13,836 nt of DNA, from NCBI GenBank assembly GCA_964368605.1, contig CAYJBP010000065.1, positions 1-13,836 of the forward strand. Reading direction: 5' to 3'. This DNA comes from CAYJBP01 sp964368605. Its GTDB lineage: Bacteria > Bacillota > Dehalobacteriia > UBA4068. The notes beneath the pieces were generated by a model. That model was not told the DNA's origin. It was given only the letters and a program-made list of their open reading frames with translations, and did not search any database. Position numbers and translations under genes: made by a program. Each line of letters starts with the position of its first letter. Within the stretch, counting starts at the first letter, position 1. This document shows positions 5,984 to 12,566 of this stretch, in pieces.

Positions 5984-7666
5984 ATGCTAGTATCAGGCAG
6001 CGAAGCTGTTGTACATATACTTAAACAATTAGGAGTTAAAACCATATTCGGTTATCCCGGTGGTATGGCTTTGCCTCTTTATGATAGCCTTTATCAATGC
6101 GGTATCGAACATATACTTACCCGTCATGAACAAGGAGCTATCCATGCCGCCGATGGCTATGCCCGGGCAACAGGCAAAGCCGGTGTTGTTATTGCTACCT
6201 CGGGCCCGGGGGCTACCAATTTAATTACCGGCATTGCTACCGCCAATATCGATAGCATCCCTTTGGTTTGCATTACCTGCCAGGTTAATTTGCCCCAGCT
6301 CGGCAAAGATTCCTTTCAGGAGGCCGATATATCCGGCATTACCACCCCTATCACCAAACATAATTTTATGATCAAAACCCCACAACTTTTGCCGGAAATT
6401 TTGCGTAAAGCCTTTTACTTGGCCGAAAGCGGTCGTCCCGGCCCTGTGGTTATCGATATCCCTCGCGATATCTTTGTATCTCAAATTAATTTAGACGATA
6501 CCAATGAATTTGTTACCCGTGGCTATAATCCACCCTTTGCCGGCGATAATGACATGCTAAATACCATTACCGCTGCTATCAAGCAGGCCAAAAAGCCGCT
6601 GATTATCGCAGGTGGCGGCATTAAGCATAGCGGCATGGAAGCCTGCTTCCATCAATTTATCCAAAAAAGCGGCTTGCCCTATGTAAGCACTTTAATGGGT
6701 AATACCTATCATGATCCGCAAAGTATGCCCTTTAACCTGGGCATGCCCGGCATGCATGGCACTTATACCGCCAATATGGCTTTAAGCGAGGCCGATATAA
6801 TTATTGCCCTGGGCATGCGTTTTGCCGATCGGGTTACCGGCAAAATAAGCGAGTTTGCGCCCCATGCCAAAATAGCCCATTTTGATATCGATGCCTCGGA
6901 AATAGGCAAATTAGTAAGAGTAGATTGGCCATTAATAGCAGATTTACGCTGGTCTTTACCGGCTTTACATCAAAATATCAGCGCTTGCGATATCCCGGCT
7001 TGGATGGAGCAAATTAGCCTTTGGCAAAAAGAGCAGCCTTTGGCCTATGCTAAGCAGCAAGCCTGCATTAAGCCGCAAGAGGTTATCCAGGCCATCAATC
7101 CGCTATTAAGCGAACAGGCCTATATTGTTACCGATGTAGGGCAGCATCAAATGTGGGCAGCCCAGTATAGTGCGGTTAAGCGTGCCAGAGGCTTTTTATC
7201 TTCGGGCGGCTTGGGCACGATGGGCTATGGCCTGCCGGCAGCAATTGGGGCGCAATTGGCCGACCCCAACGCCGATACCTGGGTTTATGTTGGCGATGGC
7301 GGCATTATGATGAATATTCAAGAAATTGCTACCGCCGTGGAGCATAATTTGCCGATTAAAATTATCGTTATGAATAATCATGGCCTGGGCATGGTGCGCC
7401 AATGGCAGCGTTTATTTTATGGCGGCCGTTATAGCGGCTCTAAGCATTATGCCGGCGTTGATTTTGCGGCAATGGCCAAGGCGATGGGCGCAGAGGGCTT
7501 AAAGGTAGAAAAACGGGAAGATTTGGCAGCGGCATTAGAGCAGGCAAAAAATTGTACCAAGCCGATTTTACTGGATATTTGGGTAGAAGATGACGAAAAT
7601 GTATTGCCAATGGTAGCACCGGCCTCGGCTATAACCGAGATGATAGTTTATAAGGGGGATGAATAA
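5984..7666 (+). CDS. ilvB: Acetolactate synthase (acetohydroxyacid synthase), large catalytic subunit, 560 aa
   Basis: This thiamine diphosphate enzyme joins two pyruvates into 2-acetolactate, or pyruvate with 2-oxobutyrate, as the first common step of valine, leucine and isoleucine synthesis. The pyrimidine domain (about 1-170) has GYPGG at 23-27, the catalytic Glu49 (RHEQGA) and SGPGATNLITG. The middle domain (about 190-330) has GMRFADRVTGK. The diphosphate domain (about 365-530) has GDGG at 437-440 and NNHGLGMVRQW at 464-474. Full length is normal for the family, and ilvN follows directly, which supports the biosynthetic rather than the catabolic (AlsS) type. Three residues at known herbicide-contact sites differ from the usual ones (Met28, Asn102, Ser110), and the Gly usual before QV is Cys99. 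The AGGAGG is eight bases upstream of the ATG. Confidence 0.95.
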   Translation: MLVSGSEAVVHILKQLGVKTIFGYPGGMALPLYDSLYQCGIEHILTRHEQGAIHAADGYARATGKAGVVIATSGPGATNLITGIATANIDSIPLVCITCQVNLPQLGKDSFQEADISGITTPITKHNFMIKTPQLLPEILRKAFYLAESGRPGPVVIDIPRDIFVSQINLDDTNEFVTRGYNPPFAGDNDMLNTITAAIKQAKKPLIIAGGGIKHSGMEACFHQFIQKSGLPYVSTLMGNTYHDPQSMPFNLGMPGMHGTYTANMALSEADIIIALGMRFADRVTGKISEFAPHAKIAHFDIDASEIGKLVRVDWPLIADLRWSLPALHQNISACDIPAWMEQISLWQKEQPLAYAKQQACIKPQEVIQAINPLLSEQAYIVTDVGQHQMWAAQYSAVKRARGFLSSGGLGTMGYGLPAAIGAQLADPNADTWVYVGDGGIMMNIQEIATAVEHNLPIKIIVMNNHGLGMVRQWQRLFYGGRYSGSKHYAGVDFAAMAKAMGAEGLKVEKREDLAAALEQAKNCTKPILLDIWVEDDENVLPMVAPASAITEMIVYKGDE

Positions 7667-8190
7667 TGAAGTATAGCATAGCCGTATTAGTAGATAATCG
7701 CCCCGGGGTATTAACCCATATAGCAGGGCTTATTTCGCGCAGGGGTTTTAATATCGAAACTATTGCCGCATCCAGCACCGAAGAGGCGGAAATGACCCGT
7801 ATTTCGATTTTGGTAGAGGCGGCCAGTGATCAGGAGCTGGAGCAATTAATTCAGCAATTAAACAAGCTGGTGGATGTTTGGTATGTATTAAATATGAGCA
7901 AAGAGGAGCGTATCTCGCGCGAGCTGGGCTTATTAAAGGTAAAGGCCGAGGAAGCGCATCGGGATCATATAACTAATTTGGTATCGATTTTTAGAGCCCG
8001 CATTGTGGATGTGCATCCGGAAACGATGGTAATCGAGGTAAGTGGTGATTCGGCCAAGATTGATGCCTTTTGCGAGATGATGAAAAATTATGGCATAATC
8101 GAGATTATCCGAACCGGCTCTATTTTCCTAAGCCGAAGCCCCGAAAGAGCGGCAGATAATGCGCCAAAAGTTATTCAACAAATAGGCTAA
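7666..8190 (+). CDS. ilvN: Acetolactate synthase, small regulatory subunit, 174 aa
   Basis: This is the regulatory partner of IlvB. It activates the catalytic subunit and gives feedback inhibition by valine. An N-terminal ACT domain spans about residues 1-78, with NRPGVLTHIAGLISRRGFNIETI at 11-33 carrying the conserved Asn11, Gly14 and Asn29 region that binds the effector. The C-terminal domain, about 85-165, contains GLLKVKA and IIEIIRTGSIFLSR. The ATG overlaps the last base of the ilvB stop (TAATG), so the two are translationally coupled. The length is slightly above the 160-170 usual. No ilvC or leu gene follows; a terminator lies about ten bases after the stop, then the sequence gap. Confidence 0.95.
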   Translation: MKYSIAVLVDNRPGVLTHIAGLISRRGFNIETIAASSTEEAEMTRISILVEAASDQELEQLIQQLNKLVDVWYVLNMSKEERISRELGLLKVKAEEAHRDHITNLVSIFRARIVDVHPETMVIEVSGDSAKIDAFCEMMKNYGIIEIIRTGSIFLSRSPERAADNAPKVIQQIG

Positions 8191-8198
8191 AAGCGGAT

Positions 8199-8233
8199 TA
8201 AGAGGGGCTGTTGCAAATGCGACAACCCCTTTT
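8199..8233 (+). terminator. Intrinsic terminator of ilvBN, cut by the gap
   Basis: The stem is AGGGGCTGTTGC / GCGACAACCCCT with an AAAT loop, one C-A mismatch and one wobble pair, then TTTT running into the Ns. It is the third member of the terminator family seen at 2495 and 5612, and it is repeated exactly at 8334-8368. Confidence 0.85.
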
Positions 8234-8333
8234 NNNNNNNNNNNNNNNNNNNNNNNNNNNNNNNNNNNNNNNNNNNNNNNNNNNNNNNNNNNNNNNNNNN
8301 NNNNNNNNNNNNNNNNNNNNNNNNNNNNNNNNN
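8234..8333. other. Assembly gap of 100 N
   Basis: There are exactly 100 unknown bases, the usual placeholder for a gap of unknown size. The gap interrupts the region between ilvN and nadK. Identical 35-bp sequences flank it, so the true distance may be zero or negative. Confidence 0.97.
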
Positions 8334-8368
8334 TAAGAGGGGCTGTTGCAAATGCGACAACCCCTTTT
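8334..8368 (+). repeat. Exact second copy of the 35-bp ilvBN terminator
   Basis: Bases 8334-8368 equal 8199-8233 in every position, including the hairpin AGGGGCTGTTGC / GCGACAACCCCT and the TTTT. This is either a contig-end overlap that was not merged or a real second terminator. Confidence 0.9.
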
Positions 8369-8429
8369 ACTAAAAAGTTTTTGCTTTTGCTTTTTTTCAA
8401 AAAGCAAAGGTCTTAATCTTTTGACCTTA

Positions 8430-8523
8430 TATCTTTCAATTATTAAGTAATTAGCTAATATTGGCCGGATAAGAACCTTTAAACAAAAGCAGGCTTAAAT
8501 AGAATTAATAAAATTGAAAGATA
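8430..8523. repeat. Inverted-repeat unit A, 94 bp
   Basis: Perfect 12-bp arms TATCTTTCAATT (8430-8441) and AATTGAAAGATA (8512-8523) enclose 70 bases. The arm motif ATCTTTCAA is shared with unit B. No coding sequence is inside. Confidence 0.8.
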
Positions 8524-8657
8524 GCTGCTATTTTTATTTGCGTAGCAAATAAAAATGAAGTGCCCTATCTTTATAATAAGGCTAGGCTGCATTACCCTGC
8601 GCCGCTTTGGCGCAAGCTGGATGTGCTGATTCTTGCTTTGCAAATAGAAATATCAGC

Positions 8658-8749
8658 TAAATCTTTCAAGCCATTAGCTTTCTGCCGCCTATTTATCACG
8701 CCATTAGTTTGCGTTCTTACTTACTTGCTTTTTTAGCTTGAAAGATTTA
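8658..8749. repeat. Inverted-repeat unit B, 92 bp
   Basis: Perfect 14-bp arms TAAATCTTTCAAGC (8658-8671) and GCTTGAAAGATTTA (8736-8749) enclose 64 bases. Inside and at the edge lies a direct repeat GCCATTAG at 8670-8677 and 8700-8707. The length and end motif are like unit A, but the interiors are not obviously related. Confidence 0.8.
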
Positions 8750-8953
8750 AAAGATATATTCTTTTTTTGTAAAAAAAGACCTCACTGCCCTTTACCAAGG
8801 TAAAGTCGCAGCTATGCACATAGCTATAGCTCAAAATCAAAGATTTTGGCTCTAGCTTAGAATCAAAAAAACTTTTAAGTTTGGCTCGGTATTCCTAAAA
8901 ATGAATCTAAAAGCCGGCAAAATAAAAAAATTATTAACAAATCAAAAAAAAGC

Positions 8954-8982
8954 TTGCATATTTATTAATAATTGTATAAAAT
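8954..8982 (+). promoter_or_regulatory. Predicted promoter of the nadK operon
   Basis: TTGCAT (8954-8959), a 17-base spacer and TAAAAT (8977-8982). The surroundings are very AT-rich, so other hexamers such as TATAAA at 8975 compete. The leader would be about 35 bases. Confidence 0.45.
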
Positions 8983-9022
8983 TATAAGTAATAAATGCAA
9001 TATATAGTTAGGATAATTTATC

Positions 9023-9865
9023 GTGGATAATAATGTGGCCATTATCGTTAATCATCGTAAGCCTAAATGCTTAGAGCTATGTGGGCAATTGATTGCCTAT
9101 CTCCGCCAACAAAATGTGCCCATTTTGGCTGATAAAGAACAATGTTTTTTTACAATCGACCAGCTTGCAGGCCACGATTTTAGCATGGTTACTTTAGCCA
9201 TTGTTATCGGTGGCGATGGTACTATCCTTACCGCCGGCAGGCATTTGGCTCCTTTTAATGTACCAATATGTGGGGTTAATTTGGGGCGAGTAGGCTTCTT
9301 GGCCGAGGTAGAGCCCGAAAATTTACTGGCCATTTTGCCTTCAATTTTAGCCAAAGATTATCATATCCAGGAAAGAATGATGCTTAAATGCACTCATTTG
9401 CGCAATGAAGTAGAAATTGATTGCGGCCATGCCTTCAATGATGTGGTGCTCAATAATAGTATTTACGCAGGTACAGTGCAGTTTGATCTTAGTATCGACA
9501 ATCAATATATCCATTCCTATCAGGCCGATGGCCTAATTGTTTCCAGCCCAACCGGCTCTACCGGTTATTCCTTTTCGGCAGGCGGCCCGATTATTATGCC
9601 GGAAATGGACTTGCTGCTAATTTTGCCAATTTGCCCGCATACCTTTTTTTCGCGGCCGATTGTAGCAGCCTCTACCAGCGTGGTACAGGTATTATGCAGC
9701 GATTTTAATGATGATGTAATTTTAAGCATGGATGGCCAATACTGTTTTGATATTCAAAGAGGGGATATTTTGCGCATCGCAGTTAGCGAATATAGGGTTA
9801 AATTAATTAGGCTGGAAACCGGCTCGCAATTTATGCGGATTAAGCGCAAACTGTATCAATCATGA
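9023..9865 (+). CDS. nadK: NAD kinase, 280 aa
   Basis: NAD kinase phosphorylates NAD to NADP using ATP or polyphosphate in the cytoplasm. GGDGT at 63-67 carries the essential Asp65. NLGRVGFL (86-93), FNDVVLN (138-144) and PTGSTGYSFSAGG (166-178) are the family's NAD-binding motifs, followed by PICPHTFFSRPIV. The length is typical. The start is GTG with an AGGAT about seven bases upstream; no better ATG lies in frame nearby, and the early AIIVNHRKP sequence fits the family N-terminus. It opens a four-gene operon and overlaps the next gene by four bases (ATGA). The genes that often precede nadK in this group (tlyA, dxs, ispA) are not here. Confidence 0.95.
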   Translation: MDNNVAIIVNHRKPKCLELCGQLIAYLRQQNVPILADKEQCFFTIDQLAGHDFSMVTLAIVIGGDGTILTAGRHLAPFNVPICGVNLGRVGFLAEVEPENLLAILPSILAKDYHIQERMMLKCTHLRNEVEIDCGHAFNDVVLNNSIYAGTVQFDLSIDNQYIHSYQADGLIVSSPTGSTGYSFSAGGPIIMPEMDLLLILPICPHTFFSRPIVAASTSVVQVLCSDFNDDVILSMDGQYCFDIQRGDILRIAVSEYRVKLIRLETGSQFMRIKRKLYQS

Positions 9866-10440
9866 ATAATATACCAACATTATTTTTAAAAGCTACCGAA
9901 ATGGCGCAGCTGCTTTTGGCCTTAAAAGTAAAGCCCGGCGATACGGTAATTGATGCCACAGCCGGCAAAGGCCGCGATACCTGCTTTTTAGCCGCCTTGG
10001 TTAAAGAGCAAGGCAAGGTTTGGGCCTTTGATAGGCAAAAGCAGGCCTGCTTGCTTACCCAGTCGTCTTTGGTTGCCCAAGGGCTGGCCGAGCGGGTTAA
10101 GGTTATTTGTGATGATCATGCCAATATAGGCGATTATCCGATTCTTGCCGCGCATGCTGCCATTTTTAATTTAGGTTATTTGCCGGGTGGTAATCATCAA
10201 ATTATTAGCAAGCCTAAAAGCACAGTTAAGGCTTTAGATGCTGTTTTTGATGCATTAGTTGCAAATGGCATAATCGTAATTGTGGGTTATAGCGGTCATG
10301 ATGGTGGGCCGGAGGAATTGGCGGCCATCAAAAACTGGTATCAAAAGCTAAGCCCCGACCAGGCTCAAATTATGGAGATTAGCTATCCGGCCAAAAATAA
10401 TGCACCGAGCATACTTGTGATAGAAAAGAGGGAAATATGA
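9862..10440 (+). CDS. mnmM: YtqB/MnmM-type SAM-dependent methyltransferase (rRNA_methylase family), 192 aa
   Basis: This is a class I methyltransferase. DATAGKGRDTCFLA (31-44) is motif I that binds S-adenosylmethionine, AFDRQ (55-59) holds the acidic residue after strand 2, and FNLGYLPGG (102-110) is the hallmark of the YtqB family. The old family name is putative rRNA methylase. The Bacillus subtilis member has been reported to methylate the aminomethyl group on U34 of certain tRNAs (MnmM), so tRNA wobble modification is the likely role; this rests on homology only. The ATGA overlap with nadK and the same overlap with argR show tight coupling. No clear separate ribosome site was seen. Codon use is like its neighbours. 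Confidence 0.85.
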   Translation: MNNIPTLFLKATEMAQLLLALKVKPGDTVIDATAGKGRDTCFLAALVKEQGKVWAFDRQKQACLLTQSSLVAQGLAERVKVICDDHANIGDYPILAAHAAIFNLGYLPGGNHQIISKPKSTVKALDAVFDALVANGIIVIVGYSGHDGGPEELAAIKNWYQKLSPDQAQIMEISYPAKNNAPSILVIEKREI

Positions 10441-10892
10441 TTAAAAATCGCAGGCACAAATTGATTAGGGAGATTATCGAGCAAAAGAATATCGAAACTC
10501 AATGCCAGCTAACCGACGAGCTGCGCAGCCATGGTTTTAATGTAACGCAGGCTACTGTTTCCCGCGATATTAAGGAAATGGGTCTGATTAAAACCGCCTC
10601 TAGCGAAAGCGCGTTTCGTTACAGTTTCCCTGCCGGCATGATGGCCGGCAATGCCTTCGACCGCACCAAAAGAATGCTGCGGGATAATTTGATTAAAGCC
10701 GAAATTAGCAATAATATTATTGTGGTAAAAACTTTGCCCGGCATGGCGCAAGGCGTGGCCTTTTGCCTGGATAGCTTGGGTTGGAAGGAAATTATCGGCA
10801 CGGTGGCCGGCGATGATAATATTATTTTGGTGATGCGTGAAGGAGAAGACGGCGCTAAATTAGCGGAAAATATTTTAAATTTAGCCCATTAA
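10437..10892 (+). CDS. argR: Arginine repressor ArgR/AhrC, 151 aa
   Basis: This hexameric transcription factor uses arginine as corepressor and controls arginine synthesis and breakdown genes. The N-terminal winged helix covers about residues 1-65, with the recognition segment TQATVSRDIKEMG at 37-49. The C-terminal oligomerisation and arginine-binding domain, about 78-150, has PGMAQGVAFCLD (101-112) and GTVAGDDN (121-128), whose aspartates contact arginine. The length is standard. The start overlaps the previous stop (ATGA), with AGAGGGAA just before it as a weak ribosome site. No arginine genes and no convincing ARG box are in the window, so its targets lie elsewhere. recN follows after six bases, in the same frame. 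Confidence 0.95.
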   Translation: MIKNRRHKLIREIIEQKNIETQCQLTDELRSHGFNVTQATVSRDIKEMGLIKTASSESAFRYSFPAGMMAGNAFDRTKRMLRDNLIKAEISNNIIVVKTLPGMAQGVAFCLDSLGWKEIIGTVAGDDNIILVMREGEDGAKLAENILNLAH

Positions 10893-10898
10893 TTTATT

Positions 10899-12566
10899 AT
10901 GCTCTATGAAATTTATGTCGAAAATTTGGCTTTAATTCGCAAGTTGCGGCTTAAGTTGGCCGAGGGTTTAAATGCCCTAAGCGGCGAGGCCGGGGCAGGA
11001 AAATCCCTGGTAGTGGACGCTGTTTCGCTATTAATCGGGGCCAGAGCCAATGAAAGTTTTATTCGTAGCGGCGCCGATAGCTGTTTAATAGAGGGGGTTT
11101 TTATGCCCCCGTTTTCGGCTGCCCTAAAAGCCGAAATGGCCGAACAAAATTTAAGCCTAGAGGATGATATCATCATTCTAAGCAGGGAATTAAACCGTAA
11201 TGGGCGCAGTATTTGCCGCCTAAATCATCGGCCCTTGCCTTTAGCGGCCTTGCGCAAAATAGGGCGGCTATTAATAAATATTCATGGTCAAATGGAACAT
11301 ATGCTTTTGCTGGAAGAAGAGCAGCAATTAATTTTAACCGATAATTTTGGCGGCGAGCAGCTTTTAAGCTGCAAGGAGCAGGTTAGCAAGCTTTATGGCC
11401 AAATGCGATTAGCGCAAAAAAACCTGGATTTTTTTACTGTAAATACCCAAGAGCGGCAGGCCAAAATTGCCCTTTTGGAAAAACAAAATAGCGAATTGGA
11501 CACAGCCGAGCTTGTGGCCGACGAAGAGGATGATTTGCGCCTTGAGGCCAAGCGCCTAAACAGCAGCGAGCATTTGCTAAAGATAAATAATGAGGCCTTG
11601 GATGCCTTTAATCAACGGGAAGGCCTCATTGATTTGGCCGATTTAGCCCGTAATAATTTACATAAAACTCTCGATTATGATCCTGCCCTTGCGCCTTTAA
11701 GCCAAAGACTGGACAACCTTTATTATGAGGCGGCCGATATAGCGCATGAGCTGGCCAAATACCAAAGCGGTATCGACCAGGACAGTTATCGACTAGAGCA
11801 GGTCGAAAGCCGCTTAGGCCTATTATCACGCTTAAAAAAGAAGTATAATTGTACGGCCGATGATTTGCTAATTAAACATCAATCGATAAAGGACGAGCTA
11901 GAGGAGCTGTTTGCCAGTGATGATAGCGGCCCATTTTTAGAGGCAGCTTTGGCTAAAGCCCAAAAGGATTATCATGAGCAGGCGGCTAAATTAAGCAAGC
12001 TGCGCCAAAAATCGGGGCAGGAGCTGGCCGCAAAAATCACGGAAGAATTGCATTTGCTTAATATGAGCCATGCTCAATTTGCCATCGATTTGCCTGCTAG
12101 CCCACCCAGCGCCCTAGGTGTGGAAAAAGCTGTATTTATGATTAAAACCAATATTGGCGAGCAATTTGCCCCGGTGCAAAAAATTGCTTCAGGCGGCGAA
12201 CTATCGCGTATTGTTTTGGGCATGAAGGTAATCTTGGCCGAGCTGGATGCCGTCCCCACCGTGGTTTTCGACGAGGTGGATACCGGCTTAAGCGGCAAAG
12301 CCTTAAACAGCGTGGCCGAGCGCTTGGCTTTTGTGGCCAAAAGCAATCAGGCCATCGTGGTAACCCATGCCCCGCTGATGGCTGCTGCGGCCGATTATCA
12401 GCTGCGTGTGGATAAGCAAATTGTCGATGACCGCACCGAAATAAGCATCGAAATCCTCGACGATAATGAACGCCTAAACGAACTTTCGCGAATGATAGCA
12501 GGCGATAATTTCAGCAGTACCACCCTTAATCAAGCAAGGGAAATGCTAGCTTATTTTCATCCTTGA
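10899..12566 (+). CDS. recN: DNA repair protein RecN, 555 aa
   Basis: RecN is an SMC-like ATPase that acts early at DNA double-strand breaks. The N-terminal ATPase half has the Walker A GEAGAGKS (29-36) and the HGQMEH Q-loop region (129-134). A coiled-coil segment with a hydrophobic break spans about 155-385. The C-terminal half has the ABC signature SGGELSR (431-437), Walker B TVVFDEVD (454-461) and VTHAP (488-492). Length and order are those of full RecN. The usual Thr of GETGAGKS is Ala here, and the common THLPQ and HGQHEH are also changed; the core ATP-binding residues remain. There is no Shine-Dalgarno; the ATG lies six bases after the argR stop in the same frame, so re-initiation is likely. 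The 3' end overlaps the opposite-strand transporter gene. Confidence 0.95.
   Translation: MLYEIYVENLALIRKLRLKLAEGLNALSGEAGAGKSLVVDAVSLLIGARANESFIRSGADSCLIEGVFMPPFSAALKAEMAEQNLSLEDDIIILSRELNRNGRSICRLNHRPLPLAALRKIGRLLINIHGQMEHMLLLEEEQQLILTDNFGGEQLLSCKEQVSKLYGQMRLAQKNLDFFTVNTQERQAKIALLEKQNSELDTAELVADEEDDLRLEAKRLNSSEHLLKINNEALDAFNQREGLIDLADLARNNLHKTLDYDPALAPLSQRLDNLYYEAADIAHELAKYQSGIDQDSYRLEQVESRLGLLSRLKKKYNCTADDLLIKHQSIKDELEELFASDDSGPFLEAALAKAQKDYHEQAAKLSKLRQKSGQELAAKITEELHLLNMSHAQFAIDLPASPPSALGVEKAVFMIKTNIGEQFAPVQKIASGGELSRIVLGMKVILAELDAVPTVVFDEVDTGLSGKALNSVAERLAFVAKSNQAIVVTHAPLMAAAADYQLRVDKQIVDDRTEISIEILDDNERLNELSRMIAGDNFSSTTLNQAREMLAYFHP

Larger units (their letters stand above)
8369..8950. 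repeat. Cluster of inverted repeats, no gene
   Basis: No reading frame is supported here; the stretch is a chain of palindromes. In order: TTTGCTTTTT (8386-8395) / AAAAAGCAAA (8399-8408); AAGGTC (8407-8412) / GACCTT (8423-8428); unit A (8430-8523); TTTTTATTTGC (8531-8541) / GCAAATAAAAA (8545-8555); TGCGCC (8598-8603) / GGCGCA (8609-8614); unit B (8658-8749); TCTTTTTTT (8760-8768) / AAAAAAAGA (8771-8779); CTTTACC (8790-8796) / GGTAAAG (8799-8805); GCTATG (8811-8816) / CATAGC (8819-8824); CAAAATC (8832-8838) / GATTTTG (8842-8848) with near-matching outer arms; AAACTT (8869-8874) / AAGTTT (8877-8882). Possibly decayed mobile palindromes or structured RNA. Confidence 0.8.

Noticed and set aside
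8128..8407. Minus-strand open frames across the N gap
   Set aside because: They consist largely of unknown bases and translated terminator repeats.
8334..8950. CRISPR array
   Set aside because: The repeats are inverted, differ in sequence and lack regular spacers; no cas gene is present.
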